A DNA stretch of 41,212 nt. It comes from Bacteroides sp. SM23_62_1. GTDB lineage: Bacteria; Bacteroidota; Bacteroidia; Bacteroidales; SM23-62. The stretch lies in contig LJUQ01000009.1 of NCBI GenBank assembly GCA_001304505.1, positions 1 to 41,212 of the forward strand. The letters run 5' to 3'. Below, piece after piece: positions 15,448-24,558 of this stretch (the first letter of the stretch is position 1; every line of letters starts with the position of its first letter). The notes under the pieces are model-generated. The model had not been told where the DNA came from. It worked only from the letters and a program-made list of their open reading frames with translations, and searched no databases. Position numbers and translations under genes: made by a program.

Positions 15448-17070
15448 ATGTCCGATCAAAATTCCGTTCTGGCAATCAACAATAAAATCAGGAATTCATT
15501 ACAATATTTATTAACTGCCATCCGCATGCTCATTGGTTGGCATTTCTTATATGAGGGTTTAGCTAAATTATTTTCACCTGACTGGTCGGCCGCGTCATAT
15601 TTAATGGATTCCCAATGGATCCTGTCGGATTTGTTCCATAGCCTGGCAGCCAATGACCTGGCGCTAAAAATCATTGATTTTTTAAATATCTGGGGATTGA
15701 TCCTGATCGGACTGGGATTATTCCTCGGAATATTAATCAGGTTTGCCAGTATAGCCGGTGCATTCCTTATGCTGCTTTATTATATTGCCAACCCTCCTTT
15801 TATTGGTTATATCAGTGAGATCAGTGGAGAGGGTCAGTATCTGATTGTCAACAAGATACTCATAGAAATGGTTGTATTATTGCTGCTTGCTGTTTTACCT
15901 TCACGTTTCACATATGGAATTGACCGGATGATTACAAGGATTATAAGAAGATTCAGACCGGAAGTTATTAAAGACCGCTCTGAACATGAGGATTATTCTG
16001 CAGACCGTGGCAGAAGAGAATTATTGAAAGACCTTATCAGCCTTCCGGTTGTAGGAGGATTCATTTATGCCGCTTTCAGAAAAAGACAATGGGAAAGTTT
16101 TGAAGAACGGCACCTGGTCAGTCAACCGAGCCGGGTGGATGCTGTAACGGGCGCTTCGCCCAGGGCACTTATTTATGCAAGCCTGGATAAGCTTGAAGGA
16201 CATGTACCAAAAGGACAGATTGGTAATCATGAGATCAGCCGTATCATTGCAGGGGGAAACCTGATAAGCGGTTACGCCCATTCCCGCGACCTGATTTACG
16301 TTTCACAACTTGTCCAGGATTATTTTACCGACGAGAAAGTTATTGAAACCTTTAAGTTATGCGAAGCCTGTGGCATCAACACCATGATTGTAAGGGTTGA
16401 CATTAATACCCTGCGTATCCTTGAGAAATACAGAAAAAGAAATGGGAAAATGTTATGGATAGCGCAGTGTAAGATTACGGATGATGAAATTGAACCTGAT
16501 ATAGATGCCGCCTTCGATAATGGAGCAATAGGAGCTTACATTCATGGTGGTATTTGCGACGATACTGTATCAAGAGGAAAGACCGATATACTGAGCCAGG
16601 CAGTTAAATATATTAAAAGTAAGGGATTGCTGGCAGGGCTTGCAGGGCATGATCTGAGGGTAATGATAGCCTGCGAGGAATATGGAGCTGATCCCGATTT
16701 CTATATGAAAACCCTCAACAGTGGCAATTACTGGACAGCCGGCCCCAGGTTAATCACGGATCCCGGTTGGAAACCCAGGCCAAAGGAAATCGTTGAACCA
16801 GAATATGGAGCTGATTTGCATGATAATATCTGGTCAGTAACCCCACAACAGACCATCGAATATATGAAAGAGGTTAGTAAACCGTGGATTGCATACAAGG
16901 TACTTGGTGCCGGGGCTATTCAACCGGATGAAGCTTTCCGTTATGCTTTCGAAAATGGTGCAGATTTCTGCTGTGTAGGTATGTTTGACTTCCAGGTTGT
17001 TGAAAATGCGAATATTGCTGTCAATCTCCTGAAAGAAAATATTTCCAGAATAAGACCATGGTATTCATAA
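15448..17070 (+). CDS. DoxX membrane domain fused to a TIM-barrel-like domain
   Basis: The 540-residue protein joins two parts. Residues 18-155 form a four-helix DoxX/quinol-oxidase-subunit-like domain (AIRMLIGWHFLYEGLAK, LILIGLGLFLGILIRFA, ending near LLLLAVLPSRF). Residues about 189-210 (RRELLKDLISLPVVGGFIYA) look like a twin-arginine/hydrophobic leader trapped inside the chain. Residues about 255-540 resemble a (beta/alpha)8 barrel family that usually stands alone behind a Tat signal: ISRIIAGGNLISGYAHSRDL, LCEACGINTMIVR, AYKVLGAGAIQPDEAFRYA. So a membrane redox-type module appears tethered to an exported barrel enzyme. The chemistry is unknown. It is transcribed alone. Confidence 0.8.
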   Translation: MSDQNSVLAINNKIRNSLQYLLTAIRMLIGWHFLYEGLAKLFSPDWSAASYLMDSQWILSDLFHSLAANDLALKIIDFLNIWGLILIGLGLFLGILIRFASIAGAFLMLLYYIANPPFIGYISEISGEGQYLIVNKILIEMVVLLLLAVLPSRFTYGIDRMITRIIRRFRPEVIKDRSEHEDYSADRGRRELLKDLISLPVVGGFIYAAFRKRQWESFEERHLVSQPSRVDAVTGASPRALIYASLDKLEGHVPKGQIGNHEISRIIAGGNLISGYAHSRDLIYVSQLVQDYFTDEKVIETFKLCEACGINTMIVRVDINTLRILEKYRKRNGKMLWIAQCKITDDEIEPDIDAAFDNGAIGAYIHGGICDDTVSRGKTDILSQAVKYIKSKGLLAGLAGHDLRVMIACEEYGADPDFYMKTLNSGNYWTAGPRLITDPGWKPRPKEIVEPEYGADLHDNIWSVTPQQTIEYMKEVSKPWIAYKVLGAGAIQPDEAFRYAFENGADFCCVGMFDFQVVENANIAVNLLKENISRIRPWYS

Positions 17071-17189
17071 ATAAAGCGAAGTCTATTAAGTTAATTTGCA
17101 GATTAATTTATTGGTAAATTGTTGGGTCTGAATATCTGCTTGTTTAGATGATGTTGTTCCACCTGACTAAAGGACCTGCATTTATTACG

Positions 17190-18023
17190 TTACTCCTTCT
17201 TCTGCAACTCCTCATAAACCGGCATTTTCCAATCTTCCACAGGTTCATATTTACTCATGCAAGCCCAGCGAATACCTCTTTTCTGAATCTCCAAAGCCTC
17301 CGGCACATTGAAATCAGCTGAAACATGTCCGAGGGAGCAATAAAAAACCCTTCCTTTACCATAAACCTTCTTCCATACTACCGGCATCACATTACCACCG
17401 ATCCAGTCGGCATGTTCATCAGAAAAAGTAGTGGTAGCAAGCACTTTAACATTTGGATCAACGTGCATAAAATATTGTTCAGAATGCATATTGAAATCTG
17501 ACAAGCCACGCGTTACCGGATCTTCATGGTCAACAATATTCACCCTGTAATCGATTACTCCACCCGGATGAGCCACCCATTGTCCTCCAACCATAAACTG
17601 GTATTCAGTGTTATTCCTGAAAGAGTCACCCAGTCCTCCATGCCACCCAGCCAGGCCAACCCCGCTTTTTACCGCTTCCAGCAGGGCTTTTTCCTGGTTG
17701 GCTTCGATCCTGCCCATTGTCCAGGCCTGAACAATAAGGTCAATGTCGTTTTTCAAATCAATCTCAACATATGAATCAAGTGTTTCTGAGACATTTACTG
17801 TCGCCCCTTCCGATTTCATCCATGGGACAAAAATATCACGACATTTATCCGGTTCATGGCCCATCCAGCCTCCCCAGACAAAGAGTACTTTTTTACCATC
17901 CAGTGGTGACTTTTGATTTTCAGGATAATCCCTGGAAAATGCATAGGGTGTAATAACGGTGACTGCAGTGGCAGCAATAGCTTTTCTGAAGAATAATCTT
18001 CTGGATATGGAGTAAGGTTTCAT
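17190..18023 (-). CDS. ThuA-family protein with Tat signal
   Basis: The 277-residue protein has a leader with SRRLFFRKA followed by a hydrophobic stretch, compatible with Tat export. The body is the ThuA/type 1 glutamine amidotransferase-like fold: [13 protein letters not shown] (43-55), [15 protein letters not shown] (about 126-140), the [20 protein letters not shown] segment, [10 protein letters not shown] and [15 protein letters not shown]. ThuA proteins are tied to trehalose or other sugar oxidation pathways and are frequent in polysaccharide-degrading Bacteroidota; the true reaction is unsettled. It is divergent from the AraC/GyrI gene, with a CACAGAG-type repeat in the spacer. Confidence 0.9.
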   Translation of the reverse strand: MKPYSISRRLFFRKAIAATAVTVITPYAFSRDYPENQKSPLDGKKVLFVWGGWMGHEPDKCRDIFVPWMKSEGATVNVSETLDSYVEIDLKNDIDLIVQAWTMGRIEANQEKALLEAVKSGVGLAGWHGGLGDSFRNNTEYQFMVGGQWVAHPGGVIDYRVNIVDHEDPVTRGLSDFNMHSEQYFMHVDPNVKVLATTTFSDEHADWIGGNVMPVVWKKVYGKGRVFYCSLGHVSADFNVPEALEIQKRGIRWACMSKYEPVEDWKMPVYEELQKKE

Positions 18024-18067
18024 TATTCGTTTTTTTGTAGGTTAAGATAAGAATTATTTTTTTATCG

Positions 18068-18110
18068 GTCACGGAGAGCCACAGAGGATAAATGAGGAAC
18101 ACAGAGAAAA
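18068..18110. repeat. CACAGAG-type intergenic repeat (copy 1)
   Basis: GGTCACGGAGAGCCACAGAG and GAACACAGAGAAAAAAATC words lie between the divergent ThuA and AraC genes. The same word family is at 26982-27093 and 30305-30390. Confidence 0.6.
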
Positions 18111-18200
18111 AAATCCGTCACTTTCTGATTACTCTCCTGCCCTATATGACCTGAATAATTATGACTATCTTTAAATAAATCTCTGAATTAATATTTTTTC

Positions 18201-19187
18201 ATGAAAAACCGGGATTCCATTCATGCCAAATTCCTGCGTCAGGAATATACTTTTAGAATCAACAGGGTTATCGATTATATAGAAAACAATCTTGATGCTG
18301 ATCTTAATCTCGCATTGCTTTCAAATATTGCAAATTTTTCCCGTTTTCATTTTCACCGCATATTTAGTGCGATGACAGGAGAAACACTGAATTATTTCAT
18401 CAGGAGAAAAAGACTTGAAAGGTCTGTCAGTATGCTGGTCGATAATCCAAAATATTCCATTACTGAAATTGCTTTTTCATGTGGATTTACAAGTGCTGCT
18501 GCATTTTCAAGGGCCTTCAGGTTATATTTCAGGATACAGCCATCAGAGCTGAGAAATCTTGGATATAAAGGATACAGCAAAATCAGTAAATTGAAAAGCA
18601 AAGCTGGCATACTGAATAGCAAAACCGGCATAATAGATAGCAAGCCTGGCAAAGCCAAAATAACCTCTCATGAATATCTTTTGCCTGATTTTAAACCAGA
18701 TAAATTCAGGAGGTTAGCTATGAAAGTAGAAATTAAAGACATGCCTGAAATGCATGTTGTATATTGCCGCCATGTAGGCTCCTTCAGTGGAGTTGGAGAA
18801 GCTTTTAACAAGTTGATGAAATGGGCTGGCAACAGAGGACTGGTCAGGTTCCCCAAAACAAAAATTCTCACCGTATATCATGACGATCCTGAGATTACGG
18901 ATGAAGATAAACTCAGATCAAGTGCTTGTATAACGGTACCTGAGAATACAAGCGTTGACGGTGAAATCGGGAAAATGACAATCCCTGGTGGAAAATACGC
19001 AATCGGCCATTTTGAAATAACTGAAAATGAATTCAGTGATGCATGGAATACCATGATGGGTGAGTGGCTTCCGGAAAGTGGTTATCAACCCGATGACAGG
19101 CTTCCATATGAACTTTACTACGACCATCCGAAAGATGGTAAAGGGAAGTTCGCATTCGATATCTGTATACCGGTGAAGCCGTTGTAG
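18201..19187 (+). CDS. AraC-family regulator with GyrI-like ligand domain
   Basis: The 328-residue protein starts with the AraC DNA-binding domain. Helix-turn-helix one is LNLALLSNIANFSRFHFHRI with SAMTGETLNYFIRRKRLERS; helix-turn-helix two is YSITEIAFSCGFTSAAAFSR with AFRLYFRIQPSELR. After a linker containing three degenerate short repeats (about residues 131-155: SKLKSKAGILNSKTGIIDSK) comes the GyrI-like/SOUL-type effector domain (about 172-328: DMPEMHVVYCRHVGSFSGVG, ending KFAFDICIPVKPL). This domain pair belongs to the Rob/BmrR-like group of small-molecule-responsive activators, often linked to drug efflux. No efflux gene is adjacent. The stop is followed directly by a nine-base tandem repeat. 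Confidence 0.93.
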   Translation: MKNRDSIHAKFLRQEYTFRINRVIDYIENNLDADLNLALLSNIANFSRFHFHRIFSAMTGETLNYFIRRKRLERSVSMLVDNPKYSITEIAFSCGFTSAAAFSRAFRLYFRIQPSELRNLGYKGYSKISKLKSKAGILNSKTGIIDSKPGKAKITSHEYLLPDFKPDKFRRLAMKVEIKDMPEMHVVYCRHVGSFSGVGEAFNKLMKWAGNRGLVRFPKTKILTVYHDDPEITDEDKLRSSACITVPENTSVDGEIGKMTIPGGKYAIGHFEITENEFSDAWNTMMGEWLPESGYQPDDRLPYELYYDHPKDGKGKFAFDICIPVKPL

Positions 19188-19757
19188 TTGTTCCTGTTGT
19201 TCCTGTTGTTCCTGTTGTTCCTGTTGTTGTTCAGTTATTGTTTGATCCCTAAAAGGTTTCTTCAGAGTCAAGGTCATTCTGAATTTGTTTCAGAATCTTT
19301 TCTCAATAAGTTTATCATCATGAAGAGCAAAGCCATGTCAGGATCTTCCTTGCTTAAGTAAAAGATTCTCTTATTAAATTATCATTTAATATAACACCTG
19401 TCTTTAGAATCAGGTCATCCCGGGGGAAAGAAGTGACCGAGGGATCTCGTCTCATCTGTCAAAATCGTCTATAAAGATTTATAGTCAATTTCTCTCAAAC
19501 GAATAGCCTGTGATAGTGACATTTATATCATGGTTAGTCACTGGAAATTTTGAGGTCCTTCATCTTCCTTCCGACGGATCCAGGATGACTTGTTCGTATC
19601 TTCACCTGTTATAAATTCCGGCTCCCTGCACCTGTTTTCCCTTTAACTATTAATACCATTGCGATAATGTGACAATTATGATCATTGCGACTCCGAATCT
19701 AATCTCAGTTGTAAAAAATTATTAACTTCAAACCTCTCCTTCTTAATCAGAATACAA
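19188..19757. other. 570-bp spacer with tandem and GTCAT-type modules
   Basis: No gene. It starts with four 9-bp GTTGTTCCT copies (about 19187-19230). Next comes a hairpin ATTCTGAA-TTTGT-TTCAGAAT (19276-19296) inside GGTCATTCTGAATTTG. Near 19412 is a GGTCATCCCGGGGG module with GTGACCGAGGGATCTCGTC, and near 19570-19595 CCGACGGATCCAGGATGAC. The rest is AT-rich and leads to the HEAT-like gene. Confidence 0.6.
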
Positions 19758-20393
19758 ATGGAAAGACAACTCTATCATTTGCTTGTTAATAAAGATCCGG
19801 ACCTGGATGGGATTAAAAAAATGTGCCTGGATCATAAACCATTTCTTGAAGAACTTATTGATAACCTGAATGAGAAAAAAGAAACCATCAGGTACAATAG
19901 TGTAAAAATTCTTACCAGTATTGCTGAAGAAAAACCTGAAAAAATCTATCCCTACTGGAATAACTTCATGGAACAACTCTATAGCCAGAATATCTATCAT
20001 ATTCTTACGGCAATTATTTTAATATCCAGGCTTGTCATTGTAGATCAAAAAAATCTTTTCCCACAGTTGGAAGATGATTTCTTCGATATAATGTTTCACG
20101 ATAATGTCATTCCGGTGAGATATCTCTTACTGAACATCTGGTGGATTGGGAAAGCCCGCCCGGAATATATTCCAAGAATAAAAGAACTTTTGTTTTCAGT
20201 CGATAAGATCAAGCAGGAACACAAAGGTCTGTTGAAAGGAGATGCACTTCTTGCGTTTGCTGAATTATGGGATCTTCTTGATCATAATACCAGGAAAGAG
20301 GTTATGAATTTTGCGAAAGAACTGCTCAAAAGTGATAGTCCGAAAACAAAAAAAGAAGCCAGAAAGTTTTTAGAGAAATTCAGTCTCCTGTAG
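19758..20393 (+). CDS. HEAT/ARM-like helical repeat protein
   Basis: The 211-residue soluble protein is made almost only of amphipathic helices in pairs with HEAT-like spacing: FLEELIDNLNEKKETIRYNSV, IYPYWNNFMEQLYSQNIYHI, LLNIWWIGKARPEYIPRIKE, LLAFAELWDLLDHNTRKEVM. Such proteins scaffold protein-protein contacts. I see no catalytic motif. It is followed by a CATGGAGCAGAGAG repeat and then the small membrane protein gene, all on the same strand. Confidence 0.7.
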   Translation: MERQLYHLLVNKDPDLDGIKKMCLDHKPFLEELIDNLNEKKETIRYNSVKILTSIAEEKPEKIYPYWNNFMEQLYSQNIYHILTAIILISRLVIVDQKNLFPQLEDDFFDIMFHDNVIPVRYLLLNIWWIGKARPEYIPRIKELLFSVDKIKQEHKGLLKGDALLAFAELWDLLDHNTRKEVMNFAKELLKSDSPKTKKEARKFLEKFSLL

Positions 20394-20399
20394 AATATA

Positions 20400-20480
20400 T
20401 GGGATATTTTAGCATGGGGCAGAGAGCATGGAGCATGGAGCAGAGAGCATGGAGCAGAGAGCATGGAGTGCAGAGCGTCT
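20400..20480 (+). repeat. GCATGGAGCAGAGA tandem repeat
   Basis: About five imperfect units of GCATGGAGCAGAGA/GCATGGA (7- and 14-bp periods) follow the stop codon of the HEAT-like gene; the sense strand is purine-rich. Confidence 0.8.
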
Positions 20481-20560
20481 GTCAGGTATTCTGAATATTA
20501 ACGGGATTAATATCTGATTGGCCTGGGTAAATAAATAACTCTCAATTGTTAAGATCAAGC

Positions 20561-20944
20561 ATGAGCAAACTAAGGGATAAACTGCAGCAACGTACACTCC
20601 TGATCAATGGAATTGCATTCCTTGTACTTGGAATAATCTGTGCCACAGAAAAGAATTATTTACTTTCCGGAATCTTAATTTTCACATCTGCTTTTAATAT
20701 TATTGGGTTCAGAATCTGGAAGGAGAGAAAGTTACTGGCCAATGCTGCTGTTAATCTTTTTAATGCAATTGTTTCATTCACTGCAGCATATGATTTTTAT
20801 ATGAAGGAATCCAGGCATATATGGAAGATCTATCTATTGGTTGCGTTAGCTTATTTTGTTATAGCAATAGTTATTTATATCAAATATTCCAGAGAAAGGA
20901 AGATATATCATGAAAAACAAAATCCTCCAAAAGATCATATTTAA
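20561..20944 (+). CDS. Small four-helix membrane protein
   Basis: I start at the ATG at 20561 (127 residues) rather than the TTG at 20546. There are four hydrophobic helices (about 13-28, 36-52, 62-80, 89-112): LINGIAFLVLGIICA, LLSGILIFTSAFNIIGF, AAVNLFNAIVSFTAAYDFYM, IYLLVALAYFVIAIVIYI. The tail is charged. No named family is recognised. Its last 35 bp overlap the start of the HisRS-like gene in another frame, which suggests coupled translation. Confidence 0.75.
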   Translation: MSKLRDKLQQRTLLINGIAFLVLGIICATEKNYLLSGILIFTSAFNIIGFRIWKERKLLANAAVNLFNAIVSFTAAYDFYMKESRHIWKIYLLVALAYFVIAIVIYIKYSRERKIYHEKQNPPKDHI

Positions 20945-21878
20945 AACAGGTATTCCTGATTTACCGGAGATCCTTTCCGGTCAGCTAGCCCCCTCCGAAT
21001 TGCAATCACTGATGCTTGAAGTTTATGATCTTCAATCCGGTTTCATTACCATCTCCAAGACTTATCATGAATATCTCAAAAACCGTTTTGTACAACCATC
21101 GGAGATCAGTCAGGAAGACTACCTGCGGTTTGACCTGTTAGCATTTTCTTTACTATCGCAGGATTTCAATGCGATTGAATTATCTCCTGTCGCACCCTTC
21201 GGGACCTGTTCGGCTCTTTCCAGTTTAAGTCAGAAAAGGATCATAACCACCTCCAGAAACACGGAAGTTGTAGCTGATTCAACTAATTTTCTCGCACTTG
21301 AATGTGCCAGACGAAGAAAAGCATTGTTTAGATCCGACTCCAGATCTGCTTCCAGAATAAAATTATGCTCATCACACCGGCTTATTCGGGGTCAGACTTT
21401 CGATCCAGGAAAAAAATTATCAGCCCATTTCAGGATATTTGCTCTGTGCACAGCAGGGCGTGATGAAGGACACCTGCATTTTGAAATTGACAGCCTGAAG
21501 GAACATATATCATTCTACCTTGACCTCTTTCAAAAAATCTTACCGGAAAAGGATTATCCAACAGTTGAAACCTTTATTACTGATTTCAGCAGGAGACACA
21601 ACGAACGACTATTGAATACTATAGCTAACCCTCTAACAAAAAAGTATTCCAGATTCCGGTTCTCCTTTGATCCGCACAGGAAAGCCGCAAAAAATTATTA
21701 TGACGATATTTGTTTCAGAATCACTTTAACATCTGAAGAAGGAGTGGAATATGATCTTGTGGACGGAGGTTTTACTGACTGGACCAGGAAACTTCTCAGC
21801 AATAAGAAAGAAAGGTTGATGACCAGTGGGATTGGGACGGAGTTGTTGTTAAAAGCATTCAATGTGAATCTGGGATAA
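20910..21878 (+). CDS. Class II aminoacyl-tRNA synthetase-like (HisRS/HisZ-fold) paralogue
   Basis: The 322-residue protein shows patterns that line up with HisRS/HisZ catalytic domains. Residues about 157-185 (RLIRGQTFDPG, then HFRIFALCTAGRDEG) resemble motif 2 (the fR-x-E...R-x-F loop). Residues 263-271 (YYDDICFRI) resemble the YYTG-x-x-F strand. Residues 281-316 (YDLVDGGFTDW, then SGIGTELLLKAF) resemble motif 3 (GGRYD...GfGiG-x-ErL). Segment 91-136 (SPVAPFGTCSAL, then VVADSTNFLALECARR) sits where these proteins have motif 1 and the RP-x-x-T loop. There is no anticodon-binding domain, and the ATP-binding Arg of motif 3 is absent. It is not in a histidine operon. The function is unknown; it overlaps the preceding membrane protein gene by 35 bp. 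The assignment is from pattern reading only. Confidence 0.6.
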   Translation: MKNKILQKIIFKTGIPDLPEILSGQLAPSELQSLMLEVYDLQSGFITISKTYHEYLKNRFVQPSEISQEDYLRFDLLAFSLLSQDFNAIELSPVAPFGTCSALSSLSQKRIITTSRNTEVVADSTNFLALECARRRKALFRSDSRSASRIKLCSSHRLIRGQTFDPGKKLSAHFRIFALCTAGRDEGHLHFEIDSLKEHISFYLDLFQKILPEKDYPTVETFITDFSRRHNERLLNTIANPLTKKYSRFRFSFDPHRKAAKNYYDDICFRITLTSEEGVEYDLVDGGFTDWTRKLLSNKKERLMTSGIGTELLLKAFNVNLG

Positions 21879-22026
21879 AGGATGAGGTAGTGGAGAATGG
21901 ATAATCGAAATTCGAAAATCGAATCCTGTCTGATCCTCAGAGAGGTTTTGATTTTCCTGTTTCCTGGTTTATTTGAAATTTCGTCCCTAAAGGGGCGGAA
22001 GTGTGAGTAATGAGTTTGGGATTCTA

Positions 22027-22078
22027 ATGTTTCGTTTTTCGAGTTTGTTTCGTTTTTCGAGTTTGTTTCGTTTTTCGG
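22027..22078. repeat. TTTCGTTTTTCGAGTTTG tandem repeat
   Basis: An 18-bp unit is repeated about 2.7 times just downstream of the minus-strand DPP IV gene. Read in the sense of that gene it is A/G-rich (CAAACTCGAAAAACGAAA). A related GAAATTCGAAAATCGAA word follows the plus-strand gene at about 21907. Confidence 0.8.
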
Positions 22079-22099
22079 AATTTCGACTTTCGGATTTTC

Positions 22100-24349
22100 C
22101 TAATTCCCTCCTGGTGGCATTTTCTCCATTAAAAAGTTTGTCATCAAAGTATAAAGATGGAATGTCGTTCCTTCTCCCTCAAAGATTCCATGAGAACGGT
22201 TGGGATAGGCCATCATGGTAAATTGTTTATTATACCTTACGAACTCATTGATAAGCTTTTCCATACCCTGGTAATGGACATTATCGTCACCGGTACCATG
22301 GATAATCAGCAGGTTTCCCTTAAGATTCCCTGCATAGGTTATGGGTGAACCTTTTACAAAACCATCAGGATTTAATTCGGGTGTATGCATATATCTTTCC
22401 TGATAGATTGCATCATACAGCCGCTGGTCCGGCACAGATGCCACAGCGATCCCCGTATGATAAATTTCAGGGTATTGTAACAGGGCATTCAGTGTCATTG
22501 ATCCTCCCCCACTCCATCCCCAGATGGCAAACCGTTCTTTATCAATGAAATCCCATTCCCCTATTCTGTTTGCTGCTTCTGCCTGATCGGCAGGAGCAAT
22601 GATCCCAATCTGCTTATATATGCACTTTCTCCATTCCCTCCCACGGGGTGAATTGGTACCGCGGTTATCGATGCTGATTATTATATAGCCTTTCTGAGTT
22701 AACATTGTATACCACAGGTATTGCCTGCCTGAGAAATAATCCCGTACGGTTGATCCGGCCGGCTCTCCATAAACATAAAATAATACCGGGTACTTTTTAG
22801 ATGCATTGAAATTGTATGGTTTCATTATCCACCCATCAAGCTTCATTCCTTCTCCAATATCAATCCTGAAGAATTCAACCTGTGGTTTGTATGTCCTCTC
22901 AAGATTTATTTTAATCCTGTTGTTTTCAACTATTATCCTTTCCGTTTTATGTTTTCGCAGGTTGATGAGCTCCGTTACAGGTGGTGTCTCAAAATCAGAC
23001 CATGTATGGAATGCCCACTTTGCATCGGGGGATAGATCATATGAATGTGTCCCACGTTTCCCAGTTGTGATTTTCTCCGGTTCTCCTCCTCCAATAATTT
23101 TCACTCGAAAAAGAAACCTCTGTGCCGGATTATCAGGTGATGCAATAAAGTAAATATATCCTCCCTTTTCATCTATAAGTTCTACGGAAATCACATCATA
23201 ATTACCATGGGTGATCTGCCTGATCTCCTTACCGTCACGGGAAATCAGGTAAATATGCCGCCAGCCGGATTTTTCACTGATCCAGGTAAAATACCTGCCA
23301 TCATCAATCCATTGAAAATCATCCACAACATCAACCCAGGCATCATCCGTTTCAGTGTGGATGGTCTGTATATTGCCTGTTTTGATGTCACCTAAAACAA
23401 CCCGGTTGTTATTCTGGAGCCGGTTCATATACTGGAAAACAATCTCTTCCGAACTGGTTGCCCATTCCATCCTTGGTATATAATTATTCCTTGGATCTCC
23501 ATCTGTTTTCATCCATACTGTTTTACCACCATCAACAGCTATTACGCCTAACCTGGCTGATGGAAGGGTCTGGCCTACTTTTGGATAGGGGATGGTAGTG
23601 ATCCTGGGGTATAACGAATCAGTGTTATTGATCAGTAAAAATTCCCCTATTCCTGAAGCATCAATCTGCCAGTAGGCAATTTTTTTGCTGTCGGGGCTCC
23701 ATCGAAATCCATCCTGGATACCAAATTCCTCTTCATAAACCCAGTCGAAAGTACCATTTATCAGCGTTGCTGACCCATCATCAGTCAGTTGATTGATATC
23801 CTTTGATACAAGATCCTCAACATAAATATTATTACCCACAACATATCCAACTTTTTTTCCATCAGGTGAGAATTTTGCAAACATCAGGGTGGAAGGATCC
23901 GCAAACGCTCCAAGTTGTCTGAGCTTACTGCTTCTCAGGTCATAGATCCAGTAATCCCCTTTTGTATTCGTACGCCATACCCTCACAGTATTAGCAAAAA
24001 GAAGCAGATAATTCCCGTCTGGAGACCAGCTGTAATCATCTATATCAATGGGAGTTTCCAGGCCTTCAGGAATGAAATTTTCAGTTTTCATTATTAATGT
24101 CCTGGCCCCACTTTTAACATCATACTTCACAAGTTCGGCCTTATCATAGGAATATGAATATTCAATCGTTGTATAACCAGATCCATCTTCCATCCATTTT
24201 GCCGGACCAAAAAAATCAGGAATGAACTCATACGAATTGAATATCCGTTCAAGCGTAAGGAGCCCTGGATCGGATTCCTGGGAATAGGAAGTTGCCAATG
24301 CATATATTCCGATAAACAGGCAAACAAGAAAACGATGAATGATTTTCAT
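22100..24349 (-). CDS. Dipeptidyl peptidase IV-family serine peptidase (second, divergent)
   Basis: The 749-residue secreted protein has a signal peptide to about residue 23 (IYALATSYSQ). The propeller contains TFDWVYEEEFG near residue 205, the DPP IV Glu-Glu motif, and blades such as GFRWSPDSKKIAYWQID. The hydrolase triad is Ser613 (GWSGGGS), Asp688 (HGTGDDNVH) and His720 (NRSHGIFEG), the same spacing as in the 8135 protein. It is closer to canonical prokaryotic DPP IV in the propeller (DWVYEEE) than that paralogue, while its nucleophile elbow is GWSGGGS rather than GGSYGGY. It should remove dipeptides from oligopeptides in the periplasm. It is convergent with the HisRS-like gene. Confidence 0.93.
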   Translation of the reverse strand: MKIIHRFLVCLFIGIYALATSYSQESDPGLLTLERIFNSYEFIPDFFGPAKWMEDGSGYTTIEYSYSYDKAELVKYDVKSGARTLIMKTENFIPEGLETPIDIDDYSWSPDGNYLLLFANTVRVWRTNTKGDYWIYDLRSSKLRQLGAFADPSTLMFAKFSPDGKKVGYVVGNNIYVEDLVSKDINQLTDDGSATLINGTFDWVYEEEFGIQDGFRWSPDSKKIAYWQIDASGIGEFLLINNTDSLYPRITTIPYPKVGQTLPSARLGVIAVDGGKTVWMKTDGDPRNNYIPRMEWATSSEEIVFQYMNRLQNNNRVVLGDIKTGNIQTIHTETDDAWVDVVDDFQWIDDGRYFTWISEKSGWRHIYLISRDGKEIRQITHGNYDVISVELIDEKGGYIYFIASPDNPAQRFLFRVKIIGGGEPEKITTGKRGTHSYDLSPDAKWAFHTWSDFETPPVTELINLRKHKTERIIVENNRIKINLERTYKPQVEFFRIDIGEGMKLDGWIMKPYNFNASKKYPVLFYVYGEPAGSTVRDYFSGRQYLWYTMLTQKGYIIISIDNRGTNSPRGREWRKCIYKQIGIIAPADQAEAANRIGEWDFIDKERFAIWGWSGGGSMTLNALLQYPEIYHTGIAVASVPDQRLYDAIYQERYMHTPELNPDGFVKGSPITYAGNLKGNLLIIHGTGDDNVHYQGMEKLINEFVRYNKQFTMMAYPNRSHGIFEGEGTTFHLYTLMTNFLMEKMPPGGN

Positions 24350-24558
24350 TTTAAATTTGATTTGAGAATGATGATAAAGATAATAAATAGACAGGGATCA
24401 GAATGAGTCAGTTAACAACAAATTAAAAATAAAATAGTTATGGGAATTGAAACAGGTAATTTATTAACTTTGATTAAAGGGTAATATAAAATTCTTTGTA
24501 TTCTGTTTCTAATTACGAATTGAAATTAATTTAACGTTAGTTCGACATAAAATATTTA

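Noticed and set aside
18918-19277. Minus-strand frame with an EQQ repeat
   Set aside because: The repeat is the complement of the GTTGTTCCT tandem, and the rest is antisense to the AraC/GyrI gene.
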